From NCBI RefSeq assembly GCF_001676875.1, contig NZ_JYKA01000005.1, positions 248,001 to 312,000 of the forward strand: a stretch of DNA of 64,000 bases. Direction: 5' to 3'. This document shows positions 45,204 to 55,294 of the stretch, piece by piece; position 1 is the first letter of the stretch, and each line of letters begins with the position of its first letter. Source of the stretch: Chromobacterium subtsugae. GTDB lineage: Bacteria > Pseudomonadota > Gammaproteobacteria > Burkholderiales > Chromobacteriaceae. The translations under genes and the position numbers were made by a program. The notes beneath the pieces are model-generated. The model had not been told where the DNA came from and made no database searches. It saw nothing but the letters and a program-made list of their open reading frames with translations.

Positions 45204-46808
45204 TCAGCGGCCTGCCAGGATCGCCTGCGCGACCGCCTCGGCGATCTTGATGCCGTCCACGCCGGCCGACAAGATGCCGCCGGCGTAACCGGCGCCCTCG
45301 CCCGCCGGGAACAGGCCTTTGATGTTCAGGCTCTGCAGGTCTTCGCCGCGGGTGATGCGCAGCGGCGAGCTGGTGCGGGTTTCTAGTCCGGTCAGCACCG
45401 CGTCGTTGAGGTCGTAGCCGCGGATCTGGCGCGCGAAATGCGGAATCGCCTCGCGCATCGCCTCCACGCAGAAGTCCGGCAGGATGCGCGCGAGGTCGGT
45501 CATGGTCACGCCCGGCTTGTACGACGGCTCCACCTCGCCCAGCTTGGTGGACGCCTTGCCGGCCATGAAGTCGCCCAGCAATTGCGCCGGGGCGAAGTAG
45601 TCGCCGCCGCCCAGCTCATACGCCTTGCTTTCCAGTTCGCGCTGGAAATCCAGGCCCGCCAGCGGGCCGCCCGGGTAGTCCACCTCCGGCGAAATGCTGA
45701 CCACGAAGCCGGAGTTGGCGTTGCGCTCGTTGCGCGAGTACTGGCTCATGCCGTTGGTGACCACGCGCTTCTCTTCCGAAGTGGCCGCCACCACGGTGCC
45801 GCCCGGGCACATGCAGAAGCTGTAGACCGCTCGTCCATTGCTGGCGTGGTGCACCAACTTGTAGTCCGCCGCGCCCAGAATCGGGTGGCCGGCGTACTTG
45901 CCCCAGCGCGCCGCGTCGATCAGCGATTGCGGATGCTCGATGCGCACGCCGATGGAGAACGGCTTGGCTTCCATATAAACGCCGCGCTGTTCCAGCATCT
46001 GGAAAGTGTCGCGCGCGCTGTGGCCCAGCGCCAGCACCACGTGATCGCTGAAAATCTCGCCGCCGTCGGCCAACTTCACGCCGCGCACGCGGTCGCCATC
46101 CAGGATCAGATCGTCCACCCGCTGCTCAAAGCGGATCTCGCCGCCCAGCGCGATGATTTCGGCACGCATATTCTCCACCATGGAAACCAGACGGAAGGTG
46201 CCGATGTGCGGGCGGGCCAAGTAGAGGATTTCCTCCGGCGCGCCGGCCTTGACGAATTCGGTCAGCACCTTGCGGCCCAGATGGCGGGGGTCTTTGATCT
46301 GGCTGTACAGCTTGCCGTCGGAGAAGGTGCCGGCGCCGCCTTCGCCGTATTGCACGTTGGATTCGGTATTGAGTTCGCTCTTGCGCCACAGGCCCCAGGT
46401 GTCCTTGGTGCGCTGACGCACTTCCTTGCCGCGCTCCAGCACAATGGGCTTGAAGCCCATCTGGGCCAGGATCAGCGCGGCGAAAATGCCGCAGGGACCG
46501 AAGCCGACCACCAGCGGGCGCTGTTTCAGCTCGGCCGGCGCCTGGCCGGCATAGTAGTAATCGGTGTCCGGGGTGGGCATCACCCGGCGGTCGCCCTTGA
46601 AGCGGGAGAACAGTTTGTCTTCATCGACCGCATCGACGTCGATGATGTAAACCAGGCTCATCACGCCCTTGCGCGCGTCGTAGCTGCGCTTGAACACGGT
46701 AAAGCCGCGAACGTCACCGGCCGCGATCTTCAAAAAGCCGGCAACGGCAGCCGCCAACTCCTCCGGGGAGTGATCCAGCGGCAGTTTCAGTTCGGAAATA
46801 CGCAACAT
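45204..46808 (-). CDS. NAD(P)/FAD-dependent oxidoreductase
   Basis: A 534-residue flavoprotein with a Rossmann FAD-binding motif (VVGFGPCGIFAALILAQMG) preceded by a 90-residue N-terminal domain. SNVQYGEGGAGTFSDGKLYS, RPHIGTFRLVSMVENMRAEI and the C-terminal GLFPAGEGAGYAGGILSAG are the family's conserved blocks, similar to the uncharacterised bacterial proteins often called FAD-dependent dehydrogenases. The substrate is unknown. The start at 46808 (MLRISELKLP) is chosen because the sequence upstream is not protein-like; its binding site is poor. Confidence 0.88.
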   Translation of the reverse strand: MLRISELKLPLDHSPEELAAAVAGFLKIAAGDVRGFTVFKRSYDARKGVMSLVYIIDVDAVDEDKLFSRFKGDRRVMPTPDTDYYYAGQAPAELKQRPLVVGFGPCGIFAALILAQMGFKPIVLERGKEVRQRTKDTWGLWRKSELNTESNVQYGEGGAGTFSDGKLYSQIKDPRHLGRKVLTEFVKAGAPEEILYLARPHIGTFRLVSMVENMRAEIIALGGEIRFEQRVDDLILDGDRVRGVKLADGGEIFSDHVVLALGHSARDTFQMLEQRGVYMEAKPFSIGVRIEHPQSLIDAARWGKYAGHPILGAADYKLVHHASNGRAVYSFCMCPGGTVVAATSEEKRVVTNGMSQYSRNERNANSGFVVSISPEVDYPGGPLAGLDFQRELESKAYELGGGDYFAPAQLLGDFMAGKASTKLGEVEPSYKPGVTMTDLARILPDFCVEAMREAIPHFARQIRGYDLNDAVLTGLETRTSSPLRITRGEDLQSLNIKGLFPAGEGAGYAGGILSAGVDGIKIAEAVAQAILAGR

Positions 46809-47182
46809 AAAAAATCCAGTACCAGGTTGGTGTCTATTCAACGAGGCGCCATTGTAACGGCAAACCGCCCAGCGAGCACGGCCATGGCCCAGCCTGCGAT
46901 TGCAATTCACCCGCGCCTTGGCTATAGCGTACTGTGGCTCCATGTGGGCCGCGGCGCCGCATGCCTTGCGCCTGCGGCATCCCCGTTTGCCGCCGGCGCG
47001 GTGACGTGGCCATCCAAGCCGCACGGCTCCAGACAGTGCCGGCTGGACATCAAGTTGCAAGTGATCGGACCGCTGCGATTTTGCCGCGCCCGCCGCGGCG
47101 GCAACAAGGCGACATCGCCATGCGCGCGGCCTTTGCCAGAAAGGTCAAGGCGAGCGGGAAGTTTTGCACCAAGGAGAACCTC
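46809..47182. other. Divergent intergenic region, 374 bp
   Basis: Between the minus-strand flavoprotein gene and the plus-strand SnoaL-like gene. I find no gene, repeat or clear promoter pair. Small frames covering it are arginine-rich and not protein-like. Confidence 0.4.
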
Positions 47183-47503
47183 ATGGATCTGGACATGCTC
47201 ACCCAGCCGGTGGTGCGGCTGGCGATAGAAGCGTTGCAGCAAGGCAACGAAATCATTTGGCTGGAGCAATTCGTCCCCGACGCGACCCTAACCGACGACG
47301 GCCTGCCCGCCAACTTCCACAAATTCAGCGAACATGCCATGGGCCACGAGCGCTTCACCCGCATCGACCGCGTGGAAAACCAGGGGCTGGACATCTACGG
47401 CGCCTTCCACAGCGACCGCTGGGGCGACTTCGACGCCTGTTTCAAGTTCCGCCTCGACGCCAACGGCAAGATCTGTCAATTGGACATAGGCCAGGCAGCC
47501 TGA
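47183..47503 (+). CDS. SnoaL-like (NTF2 fold) small protein
   Basis: A 106-residue protein with AAGGAG 6 bases before the ATG. The layout is that of a small alpha+beta barrel of the NTF2/SnoaL superfamily: helices first (VVRLAIEALQQGN, WLEQFVPDA), then strands (GLDIYGAFHS, CFKFRLDANGKICQLDIG). Members are enzymes or ligand-binding proteins of many kinds; no catalytic residues can be named. It stands between two unrelated genes. Confidence 0.75.
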   Translation: MDLDMLTQPVVRLAIEALQQGNEIIWLEQFVPDATLTDDGLPANFHKFSEHAMGHERFTRIDRVENQGLDIYGAFHSDRWGDFDACFKFRLDANGKICQLDIGQAA

Positions 47504-47590
47504 CCTCTCTCCCTCGGCGGACTCCCGCGCAATGCCCGCTATAATGCAGAGCGCGCGCTTGCAACCGGACGCTTCCGCCGAGGAGAGGCA

Positions 47591-48796
47591 ATGCACCAGA
47601 TACTGATCGTGGATGACGATGCCGTATCTCAGCAATTCCTGCTGATGGTGTTGCGCCGGCTCGGCCATGACAATATCGCGGTAGCCAACGACGGCATAGA
47701 CGCGCTGATCCAGCTGGACGCCGGCGACCGGTTGTTCGACGTGATTTTCTGCGACCTGGACATGCCGCGGATGGACGGCATCGAATTCGTCCGCCATCTG
47801 GGCGAGCGCGGCTATCAAGGCAAGCTGCTGATTTCCAGCGGCTTCGACGAGCGCGTGCTCGAATCGGTAGCCGAACTCGCGCGCCTGTACGACCTGTGGC
47901 TGGCCGGCCTGCTGCCCAAACCCATCAACCACCAGCACCTGCAGGCGCTACTGAGCCAGCCGCCGCCTAGCATCCGCCGACCCGGCAATATCAGCCACCC
48001 CTCGGAAGACGATTTGCGCACCGGCATCGAAAAAGGCGAGTTCCGCCCCTTTTTCCAGCCGCAAGTGGAAATGGCGTCGGGAGTGGTCCGCTCAGTCGAA
48101 GTGCTGGCGCGCTGGCAGCACCCCCGTCTCGGGCTCACCAGCCCGCTCCAGTTCATCGAACTAGCGGAGACTTCCGGCCTGATCACGGATCTCACCAAGC
48201 GCCTGCTGGACGATGCCGCGCAGATCGTGGCCAAGCTGCCGCCAGATCCGCCGCTCCACATGTCGATCAACCTGTCGATGGCCTCGCTGAGCGAAACCAG
48301 CTTGGTCGCCGAATTCGAGGCCATCTTGCGCAACAATGGCTTTCCCATGTCGCGGCTGACGGTGGAAGTCACCGAAAGCGGCCTGATGGCCAATCCAACC
48401 CGGGCGCTGGAAGTGCTGTCGCGCCTGCGGCTGAAGGGCGCCGGACTGTCGATAGACGATTTCGGCACCGGATTCGCCAGCATGGACCGTCTGTCCCGCA
48501 TCCCGTTCACCGAGCTGAAAATAGACAAAGGCTTCGTCATCGACGCGCTGCAGAACCCCACCAATATGTCCATCCTGCGCGCCAGCGCCGAACTGGGGCG
48601 CCAGCTAGGCCTGAAGGTGGTGGCCGAGGGCGTCGCCTCTTTCGCCGAATGGCAACTATGCCGAGACCTGGACGTGGAAATGGTGCAGGGCTCGTACATT
48701 TCCCCGCCGGTCGATGCGGAAAGCTTTCGCCGCTGGCTGTTGAAGCACCAGGGAAGCTTCCCGCTGCCGCCGGCCGCCGATGCCGGCCCCGCTTAA
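47591..48796 (+). CDS. Response regulator with EAL domain (VieA-like)
   Basis: A 401-residue cytoplasmic protein. The N-terminal receiver domain has the acidic pocket IVDDDAV, the phosphoacceptor Asp at residue 55 (CDLDMPRMDG) and the Lys near 112 (LLPKPIN). The C-terminal EAL domain begins near residue 145 and has EVLARWQ, INLSM, SIDDFGTGFASM and KIDKGFV, so c-di-GMP hydrolysis is plausible, although some secondary residues differ (AEGVAS, QGSYISPP). GAGGAG precedes the ATG. It is the first of three genes with an exported protein and a hybrid kinase, which is probably its partner. Confidence 0.9.
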   Translation: MHQILIVDDDAVSQQFLLMVLRRLGHDNIAVANDGIDALIQLDAGDRLFDVIFCDLDMPRMDGIEFVRHLGERGYQGKLLISSGFDERVLESVAELARLYDLWLAGLLPKPINHQHLQALLSQPPPSIRRPGNISHPSEDDLRTGIEKGEFRPFFQPQVEMASGVVRSVEVLARWQHPRLGLTSPLQFIELAETSGLITDLTKRLLDDAAQIVAKLPPDPPLHMSINLSMASLSETSLVAEFEAILRNNGFPMSRLTVEVTESGLMANPTRALEVLSRLRLKGAGLSIDDFGTGFASMDRLSRIPFTELKIDKGFVIDALQNPTNMSILRASAELGRQLGLKVVAEGVASFAEWQLCRDLDVEMVQGSYISPPVDAESFRRWLLKHQGSFPLPPAADAGPA

Positions 48797-48820
48797 TCCC
48801 CATCATCAAGGAGCCTTACC

Positions 48821-49333
48821 ATGCGTACGCTGCGCGTTCTCCTGATATCGATCCCGCTCCTGTTTTCCGCCGCGCCGCGCGCTCAAGGCGAAGCCATGCT
48901 GGAGAAGCCCGCCGGCAAAGTGGTGCTGACCATCAGCGGCCAGATCAGCAACAAAAACCACGACAATGACGCGGTGTTCGACATGTCCATGCTCGGCAAG
49001 CTGCCGCAACACACCATCGCCACCCATACGCCATGGCTGCCCGGCGTCAGCCGCTTCACCGGCCCCTACCTGGAGGACGTGCTCGCCTTGGTCGGCGCCA
49101 GGGGCAAGATGCTGAAGGCCATTGCCTTGAACGACTACAAGACCGACATTCCACTGGAAGACGCCTCCCGCTTCAATATCGTGCTGGCCTTGCTGTTGAA
49201 CGGCAAACCGATGCCGGTGCGCGACAAAGGCCCGCTATTCATCGTCTATCCCTACGACAGCCAGCCGGAGCTGCGCTCGGAGCTCTATTACAGCCGCTCG
49301 GCCTGGCAACTGAAAACCCTGCAGGTGGAGTAA
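48821..49333 (+). CDS. Exported molybdopterin-domain-like protein
   Basis: A protein of 170 residues with a Sec signal (LRVLLISIPLLFSAAPRAQG). The mature part resembles the oxidoreductase molybdopterin-binding fold (LTISGQISNKNHDNDAVFDM, then GVSRFTGPYLEDVLALVGAR and a C-terminal YYSRSAWQLKTLQVE), but it is short and has no visible molybdenum-binding cysteine. A role as a periplasmic sensor subunit is likely: it lies between the REC-EAL gene and a hybrid kinase with a sizable periplasmic loop, only 3 bases before the latter. Confidence 0.7.
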   Translation: MRTLRVLLISIPLLFSAAPRAQGEAMLEKPAGKVVLTISGQISNKNHDNDAVFDMSMLGKLPQHTIATHTPWLPGVSRFTGPYLEDVLALVGARGKMLKAIALNDYKTDIPLEDASRFNIVLALLLNGKPMPVRDKGPLFIVYPYDSQPELRSELYYSRSAWQLKTLQVE

Positions 49334-49336
49334 GGC

Positions 49337-51535
49337 ATGTCCGTCCTCAAACGGCAGCGCCTGGATTGGCGGATGCTGATCGCGATCGGCGCCACCTTGA
49401 TCTGCGTGTTCATCGGCGTCGCCTATATCCAGTTCCGTCAATCTGAGATGCTGGCCGGCGCGCTGCGCGACCAGAACGACAACGTCACCTGGGCGTATTT
49501 CCAGCTGGAAACCGAAGGACTGCGCCTGCAAGCGGCGCTGCAAAAGGCGCAGCGCCGCCGCGTCGATCCCGAGGAGCTGCAGCAGCGCTATGACATTTTC
49601 GTCAGCCGCGTCGGCATCATCCGCAGCGGCCTGTATCAAAGCCTGCTGCAGGACCAGCCTGAGTATCGGACAATGCAGCCGCGGCTGGACCGCTTCATCC
49701 GCCAGGGCGACGCCCTGCTCTCCCGCCCCGGCGCGCTCCAGGATCCGGCGGCGCTGGAAAGGCTGGCCAGCCAGTTGGCCAGCCTCGCCGACGGCCTGCA
49801 TGACATGTCGCTTAGCGCCAACCAGGCCATGGCCGAACGCTCCGACCTGCGCAACCGGGCGATGGAGCAGCACATCGCCATCGGCAACTGGCTGATGGGC
49901 TTCGAATGGGCGCTGGCGCTGGGCTTCGGCTTCACCGTCATCCGCCAGTTGCGCCAATTGGAGAAGCGCCGCCAGACGCTGGAAATCCTCACCGCGCGGC
50001 TGGAGGAGGCGCGCAAGCAAGCCGAAGCCGGCAGCTTGGCCAAGAGCGTCTTCCTCGCCAATATGAGCCATGAAATCCGCACCCCGCTCAACGGCGTGCT
50101 GGGCATGCTGTCGCTGCTGGCCAGCGAAGCCCCCAGCCCGGTCCAGGCCGGCTATATCCGCACCGCGGAAGAGTCCGCCAAACACCTGCTGTTGCTGCTC
50201 AACGATGTGCTGGACGCCAGCAAGCTGGAATCCGGCAAGCTGGAGCTGGCGCCGGTCACCTGCAATCTCAGCTACCTGCTGCGGCAGCTCGCCAAACTGA
50301 TGAGCGCGCAGGCCCAGGCCAAGGGCCTGATGCTGAGCCTGGACATGGCGACCGCGATTCCGGAATGGGTGGAGGTCGATCCCACCCGGCTGCGGCAGAT
50401 CCTCCTCAATTTGCTGAGCAACGCCGTCAAGTTCACCGAGCGCGGCGGCGTCGCCATCCACGCCTCCTGCACACCTGGCGCGCGCGCGGACCAGTGCAAT
50501 CTGCAGCTGATCGTCACCGACACTGGCGTAGGCATGAGCAAGGAAACGCTGTCCCGACTGTTCAGGCGTTTTTCACAAGGGGATAGCTCCACCGCGCGCC
50601 AGTATGGCGGCAGCGGCCTGGGCTTGGAGATCTCCCAGAGCCTGGCCGCGCTGATGGGCGGCGAGATTTCGGTCACCAGCGTCCTGGGGCAAGGCAGCTG
50701 CTTCCAGCTGAGCCTGCCCTTGAAAATCATCCAGGCGCCGCAGTTGCCTGAAGAGGCGGCCAGCCCGCCGCTCCGGCTGGATGATGGCTCGCCCCGCCGC
50801 GTGCTGGTGGTGGATGACAACGAGGTCAATCGCAAATACATCCAGGCGATGCTGGAGCGGATGAACCAGCAGCCGACGATGGCGGGCACGGGTCCGGAAG
50901 CGCTGGAAATCGCAAGAAAGCAGCCGTTCGACCTGGTGTTGATGGATTTGCACATGCCGGGCATGGACGGCATCGAGACCAGCCGGCGCCTGCGCGAGGA
51001 GGCGCTGACGCCGCGAATGGCCATCGTGGCGCTGACTGCCGATGCCTTCCCCGAAACGCGGCAAACGACGCTGCGCCAAGGGCTGGACGGCTTTCTGGCC
51101 AAACCTGTCGATGGCGATCAACTGCTGGCGGCGTTGCGGCGGCATTTGCCGCCGGCCGCGCCAGTCGCTGCGCTCGACGATGCGCCCGAGCTCGACGAAA
51201 AAACCATCGCCGGCTTCATCGAATTGCTGTCGCCCGCCAAATACCGCGAACTGGCCACCCAGTTTTTCTCCAACCACGAATCCACGCTGCGGCTGCTGGA
51301 AGCCAACCGGCAAGCACCCGACCGCGACCAGTTGTTCCATCTGGCCCACAGCCTGAAGGGCGGCGCCCTGACCCTGGGATTCTCCGGCCTAGCCCGGCGC
51401 TGCCAGGAACTGGAGCAGGAAGCCCAGCAGGACGTCTGCGCGCCAGAGCAGATCATCGGCCAGTTGGCGGCGCAATTCCGCGCCACGCGGGAGGCCTGCG
51501 TGCGGCAAGGCTATCTCGCCTGCGCCGCCGGCTAA
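49337..51535 (+). CDS. Hybrid sensor histidine kinase with receiver and Hpt domains
   Basis: A 732-residue inner-membrane phosphorelay kinase. Two membrane helices (about 13-33 and 180-200) enclose a periplasmic helical loop. HisKA has the phosphorylated His245 ([15 protein letters not shown]); HATPase motifs N, G1 and G2 are in [25 protein letters not shown] and GSGLGLEI. A receiver domain has Asp537 ([11 protein letters not shown]), and an Hpt domain at the end has His671 ([11 protein letters not shown]). Its ATG is 3 bases after the exported-protein stop, so the phosphorelay probably passes to the adjacent REC-EAL regulator. Confidence 0.95.
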   Translation: MSVLKRQRLDWRMLIAIGATLICVFIGVAYIQFRQSEMLAGALRDQNDNVTWAYFQLETEGLRLQAALQKAQRRRVDPEELQQRYDIFVSRVGIIRSGLYQSLLQDQPEYRTMQPRLDRFIRQGDALLSRPGALQDPAALERLASQLASLADGLHDMSLSANQAMAERSDLRNRAMEQHIAIGNWLMGFEWALALGFGFTVIRQLRQLEKRRQTLEILTARLEEARKQAEAGSLAKSVFLANMSHEIRTPLNGVLGMLSLLASEAPSPVQAGYIRTAEESAKHLLLLLNDVLDASKLESGKLELAPVTCNLSYLLRQLAKLMSAQAQAKGLMLSLDMATAIPEWVEVDPTRLRQILLNLLSNAVKFTERGGVAIHASCTPGARADQCNLQLIVTDTGVGMSKETLSRLFRRFSQGDSSTARQYGGSGLGLEISQSLAALMGGEISVTSVLGQGSCFQLSLPLKIIQAPQLPEEAASPPLRLDDGSPRRVLVVDDNEVNRKYIQAMLERMNQQPTMAGTGPEALEIARKQPFDLVLMDLHMPGMDGIETSRRLREEALTPRMAIVALTADAFPETRQTTLRQGLDGFLAKPVDGDQLLAALRRHLPPAAPVAALDDAPELDEKTIAGFIELLSPAKYRELATQFFSNHESTLRLLEANRQAPDRDQLFHLAHSLKGGALTLGFSGLARRCQELEQEAQQDVCAPEQIIGQLAAQFRATREACVRQGYLACAAG

Positions 51536-51542
51536 CAAGGCC

Positions 51543-51758
51543 TCAGGCGACGCGCGCCAACCGGCCGCCGTCAGCCTCGGGAACCTCGAACCGTTTCCAG
51601 TCGACGATCATCACCTGGCTGAGGCCGCAGTCCAGCGCCAGCTGGGCTTCGATCTCTTCCAATACCTGGTGGCAATGGATGACGCCATTGATGGCGACCT
51701 CGGCCCGACGCATCACGCTGTCGTCGGCGGTGACAAACCAGATGCAGTATCGGCTCAT
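51543..51758 (-). CDS. Small hypothetical protein, 71 aa
   Basis: A protein of 71 residues with no signal or membrane segment, beginning MSRYCIWFVTADDSVMRRAE. GGAGG lies 8 bases before the ATG, which makes translation credible. I do not recognise a family. It is 36 bases downstream of the glycosylase gene and could be the last gene of the large envelope operon. Confidence 0.6.
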   Translation of the reverse strand: MSRYCIWFVTADDSVMRRAEVAINGVIHCHQVLEEIEAQLALDCGLSQVMIVDWKRFEVPEADGGRLARVA

Positions 51759-51794
51759 CGGCTACCCTCCCGCAAAGTGCCGCAAAACACAGGC

Positions 51795-52304
51795 TCAGGA
51801 ATGTAAATATCGGTCCAATTGCCGCCAGACTGCAAGTTTTGCCTCGAAGGCCAGGGTATGCGCGGGGCTGGACGAAGGCAAGGCGAGCCAAGCCTCCTTG
51901 CGGCCGGCCAGTTGCGGCGCGGCTTTGGCGGCGGTCGCGCCATTGAAGGCCACCGCCCGAAGGCCGGGAAGGCTATCCAGCAAGCGGCTCAGATCGTTGC
52001 GGCGGACGTCGCGCAGATCGGCATCCAGGCTGCCCTTGCGGCTTGCCTCGGCCACCACGTCCCACAAGCCTATGCCTGCCCCCTGCAACGCCGACAACTT
52101 GTCCGGGTAAGGCAGCGCGTGCAACTCCCGCCCCAGCAGCGCGCCCAACAGCCGCCAGAACTGGTTGCGCGGATGCGCGTAATACTGGCTGGCAGCCAGC
52201 GAAGCGTCGCCCGGCAGCGAGCCCAGTATCAACACGCGGGTATTGGCGTCGACCACGGGAGGGAAGCAGCGTTTCTGTTCCACTGCGCTCAGCGGAGTAT
52301 CCAT
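51795..52304 (-). CDS. DNA-deoxyinosine / uracil-type glycosylase
   Basis: A 169-residue enzyme of the uracil-DNA glycosylase superfamily. The motif LILGSLPGDASLAASQYYAH (catalytic loop) is followed by PRNQFWRLLGALLG, GIGLWDVVAEASRKGSLDAD, VAFNGATAAK and PSSSPAHTLAF. This pattern fits DNA-deoxyinosine glycosylases, which excise hypoxanthine, and related Mug-like repair enzymes. Its ATG is only two bases after the rnhB stop, so it belongs to the same operon. Which damaged base it removes is uncertain. Confidence 0.85.
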   Translation of the reverse strand: MDTPLSAVEQKRCFPPVVDANTRVLILGSLPGDASLAASQYYAHPRNQFWRLLGALLGRELHALPYPDKLSALQGAGIGLWDVVAEASRKGSLDADLRDVRRNDLSRLLDSLPGLRAVAFNGATAAKAAPQLAGRKEAWLALPSSSPAHTLAFEAKLAVWRQLDRYLHS

Positions 52305-52306
52305 GC

Positions 52307-52894
52307 TCAGAATAGCTGGCCCTGGTGGCTGGCCAGCCAGGACCGGACCGGCCCGAAGGTTTTGCGGTGTTCCGCCAGCACGCCATGGCGCTCGATGGCG
52401 GCCAGATGCTCGGCGGTGGGATACCCCTTGTGGCGCGCGAAACCGTACTGCGGGTGCCGCGCGTCCAGCGCCACCAGCTCGGCGTCGCGGGCGGTTTTGG
52501 CCAGAATCGAGGCGGCGGAGATCGCCGCCACCTTGGCATCGCCCTTGACGATGGCCTCGCCCGGCACCGGCAGATGCTTGGGCACGCGGTTGCCGTCTAT
52601 CTGCGCCAGGTCCGGGCGCGTCGACAAGCCTTCCACCGCGCGGGTCATCGCCAGCATGGTGGCATGCAGGATGTTGAGCTTGTCGATCTCTTCGACGCTG
52701 GCGCTGGCGATGCACCAGGCCAGCGCGTCGCGCTTGATCCAGGCGGCCAATGCGTCGCGCTTCGCCTCGCTCAGCACCTTGGAGTCGGCCAGCCCGGCGA
52801 TGGGCTTGGCCGGATCCAGGATGACCGCGGCGGCGAACACCGCGCCGGCCAGCGGCCCGCGGCCGGCCTCGTCGACGCCACAAATCAATGGCAT
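52307..52894 (-). CDS. rnhB: Ribonuclease HII
   Basis: A 195-residue enzyme that cuts RNA in RNA-DNA hybrids and removes single ribonucleotides. [20 protein letters not shown] contains the DEAGRG active-site motif, and [15 protein letters not shown] and [15 protein letters not shown] complete the family features. The start at 52894 overlaps the lpxB stop by 10 bases. The order lpxA-lpxB-rnhB is standard. Confidence 0.97.
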   Translation of the reverse strand: MPLICGVDEAGRGPLAGAVFAAAVILDPAKPIAGLADSKVLSEAKRDALAAWIKRDALAWCIASASVEEIDKLNILHATMLAMTRAVEGLSTRPDLAQIDGNRVPKHLPVPGEAIVKGDAKVAAISAASILAKTARDAELVALDARHPQYGFARHKGYPTAEHLAAIERHGVLAEHRKTFGPVRSWLASHQGQLF

Positions 52895-54057
52895 CGCGCC
52901 ACCTCCAGCACCGCGCGCGCGGCGCGGGTGGCGGTGTCCTGACGCAAGGCCAGATGCAGCTCGGTGAACGCCTTTTCCATATCCGCGCGCGCCGCGGAGT
53001 CGGTGTACAGCCGTTGCATCTCTTCGGCCAGCTTCTGCGGGGTAGCCTGGCCTTGCAGCAGCTCCGGCACCACGAAGCGCCCGCACAGGATATTGGGCAG
53101 GCCGACATAAGGCAGCTTGATCTTGCGCTTGACCAGGCGGTAAGTGAACGCCGACAGCTTGTAGCTGATCACCATCGGTCGCTTGGTCAGCGCCACCTCC
53201 AGCGTGGCGGTGCCGCTGGTCACCAACACCACGTCGCTGGCGATGGTGGCCATCTGCGCGTGGCCGAACAGCTTGCGGATCGGCAGATCGCGCGCCTTGT
53301 AGCGGTACAGCATCTGCTCGAACAGGTCCAGCGTGGCGCGGGTGGCCAGCGGCACCAGGAACTGGGCGTCCGGATACTGGCGCAGCAGCAGGCGGGCGGT
53401 GTCCAAGTATACCGGCACCATGTATTCCAGCTCGCTCTTGCGGCTGCCGGGCATCAGCGTGAACACCGGCACCTGCAGCGGCACGCCCAACTGCTCACGC
53501 ATCGCGTCCTTGTCGGGATCAAGCGGGATTTCGCTGGCCAGCGGGTGGCCGACATAGGTCACCGGCACGCCGGCCTGGCGGTACAGCGGCGGCTCCATCG
53601 GAAACAGGCACAGCACGTGGTTCACCGACTTGCCTATCTTCTGCACCCGCTCCGGCCGCCAGGCCCATACTGACGGGCTGACGTAATGCACGGTGGGAAT
53701 GCCGCCCTTCTTCAACGCGCCTTCCAGCGCCAGGTTGAAATCGGGGGCGTCCACGCCGATGAACACATCCGGCCTTTCCGCCAACAGGCGGTCGCGCAGC
53801 TGGCGGCGGATGCGCAGCAACTCCGGCAGGCTTTTGATCACCTCGGAATAGCCCCGCACCGCCAGCTTTTCCTGCGGCACCATGCTGTGAAAGCCGCGGG
53901 CTTCCATTCTGGGGCCGCCGATGCCGGCGAATTCGATATCGCTGCGATGGGCGCGCAACGCATCCATCAGATGGGCGGCAAGAAGGTCGCCAGAGGCCTC
54001 GCCGGCCACCATGGCGACCTTCAAGGCCCCCTTGCGCTTGAACAAGTGATCGCTCAT
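52885..54057 (-). CDS. lpxB: Lipid-A-disaccharide synthase
   Basis: A 390-residue peripheral membrane glycosyltransferase that joins UDP-2,3-diacylglucosamine and lipid X into the lipid A disaccharide. [49 protein letters not shown] and [11 protein letters not shown] are family motifs, and the length is normal. It lies 5 bases after lpxA. Confidence 0.97.
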   Translation of the reverse strand: MSDHLFKRKGALKVAMVAGEASGDLLAAHLMDALRAHRSDIEFAGIGGPRMEARGFHSMVPQEKLAVRGYSEVIKSLPELLRIRRQLRDRLLAERPDVFIGVDAPDFNLALEGALKKGGIPTVHYVSPSVWAWRPERVQKIGKSVNHVLCLFPMEPPLYRQAGVPVTYVGHPLASEIPLDPDKDAMREQLGVPLQVPVFTLMPGSRKSELEYMVPVYLDTARLLLRQYPDAQFLVPLATRATLDLFEQMLYRYKARDLPIRKLFGHAQMATIASDVVLVTSGTATLEVALTKRPMVISYKLSAFTYRLVKRKIKLPYVGLPNILCGRFVVPELLQGQATPQKLAEEMQRLYTDSAARADMEKAFTELHLALRQDTATRAARAVLEVARCH

Positions 54058-54062
54058 AGGGC

Positions 54063-54839
54063 TTAGCGGATGATGCCTCGCGCCGATTGTCCGAAGAAGC
54101 GGGTGAACGCCTCCAGCTCGACGTGCCCTTCGGCCGCCTCGGCCAGGATCGCTGCCTTGGCTTCATCGTAGCTCAAGCCCTGGCGGTACAGCGTCTTGTA
54201 GGCGCTGCGCACGCGGCGGATCTGCTCCGGCGTGAAGCCTCGGCGCTTCATGCCCTCGGCATTGATGCCGGAAGGCACCGCGCGGTTGCCATGCGCCGTC
54301 ACGTACGCAGGAATATCCTGCGCCACGGCGCTGGCGAAAGCAGTCATCGCATGCTCGCCGACAATGACGAACTGGTGCACGCTGGTGAAACCGCCCAGGA
54401 ACACCCAGTCGCCGAGATGCACATGGCCGGCCAGCGTCGCATTATTGGCCAGGATAATGTGGTTGCCGACCTGGCAATCGTGCGCGATGTGCACGTAGGC
54501 CATGATCCAATTATCGCTGCCGATGCGGGTGATTCCGCCATCCTGCACCGTGCCGGTGTTGAAGGTGCAGAATTCGCGGATGGTATTGTTGTCGCCGATT
54601 TCCAGACGCGTCGGCTCGCCCGCGTATTTCAAATCCTGCGGGATAGCGCCCAGCGAGCAGAACTGGAACACGCGGTTGTTCTTGCCGATGCTGGTGTGGC
54701 CCTCGATCACCACGTGCGGGCCGATCCAGCTGCCGGCGCCGATGCTGACATTCGGGCCGATGATAGAGTAAGCGCCGATTTCGACATCGTCGGCGATCTG
54801 CGCCTTGGGATCGACAATGGCGGTCGGATGAATAGTCAT
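54063..54839 (-). CDS. lpxA: UDP-N-acetylglucosamine acyltransferase LpxA
   Basis: A 258-residue trimeric left-handed beta-helix enzyme that adds the first 3-hydroxyacyl chain to UDP-GlcNAc. Hexapeptide repeats run from [20 protein letters not shown], the catalytic His is in [16 protein letters not shown], and the C-terminal helical domain begins near residue 190. The start at 54839 ([10 protein letters not shown]) is the family start; the frame open to 54881 runs back into fabZ. It overlaps nothing and is two bases from fabZ. Confidence 0.97.
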   Translation of the reverse strand: MTIHPTAIVDPKAQIADDVEIGAYSIIGPNVSIGAGSWIGPHVVIEGHTSIGKNNRVFQFCSLGAIPQDLKYAGEPTRLEIGDNNTIREFCTFNTGTVQDGGITRIGSDNWIMAYVHIAHDCQVGNHIILANNATLAGHVHLGDWVFLGGFTSVHQFVIVGEHAMTAFASAVAQDIPAYVTAHGNRAVPSGINAEGMKRRGFTPEQIRRVRSAYKTLYRQGLSYDEAKAAILAEAAEGHVELEAFTRFFGQSARGIIR

Positions 54840-54841
54840 GC

Positions 54842-55294
54842 TCACACCTCGCGACGGGCGCACATGATTTCGGCCTCGCAAGCCACCTGGCCGTCCACCA
54901 GCGCGCGCGCGGCGTACTTGCCGATGCCGCGCTTGACGGTCATCTGCGTCACTTCGAACACCAGTTGGTCGCCCGGCACCACCTGGCGCTTGAAGCGGGC
55001 ATTGTCGATGCCGACGAAGAAGTACAACTCATTCTCCGAGCGCTCGCCCTGGCTCTTGATCGCCAGGATGCCGGCGGCCTGCGCCAGCGCCTCGATGATC
55101 AGCACGCCCGGCATCACCGGATATTGTTCGAAATGGCCGACGAAGAACGGCTCGTTGATGGTGACGTTCTTCAGCGCCTTGATGCGCACGTTGGCTTCCA
55201 GCTCGGTGACGCGGTCAACCAGCAGGAACGGGTAACGATGCGGCAGGCAGCGCATGATCTCGCGGACATCGATCGAGACAGCGTGTTCACTCAT
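54842..55294 (-). CDS. fabZ: 3-hydroxyacyl-ACP dehydratase FabZ
   Basis: A 150-residue hot-dog fold dehydratase of fatty-acid elongation. The catalytic His is in [14 protein letters not shown] and the catalytic Glu in [14 protein letters not shown]. It sits between lpxD and lpxA, balancing membrane phospholipid and lipid A acyl supply, and its start overlaps the lpxD end by eight bases. Confidence 0.97.
   Translation of the reverse strand: MSEHAVSIDVREIMRCLPHRYPFLLVDRVTELEANVRIKALKNVTINEPFFVGHFEQYPVMPGVLIIEALAQAAGILAIKSQGERSENELYFFVGIDNARFKRQVVPGDQLVFEVTQMTVKRGIGKYAARALVDGQVACEAEIMCARREV

Noticed and set aside
52305-53108. Extension of the DNA glycosylase to 437 residues
   Set aside because: The extra N-terminal part lies opposite the reading frame of rnhB and is arginine-rich, whereas MDTPLSAVEQ at 52304 leads straight into the glycosylase motifs.
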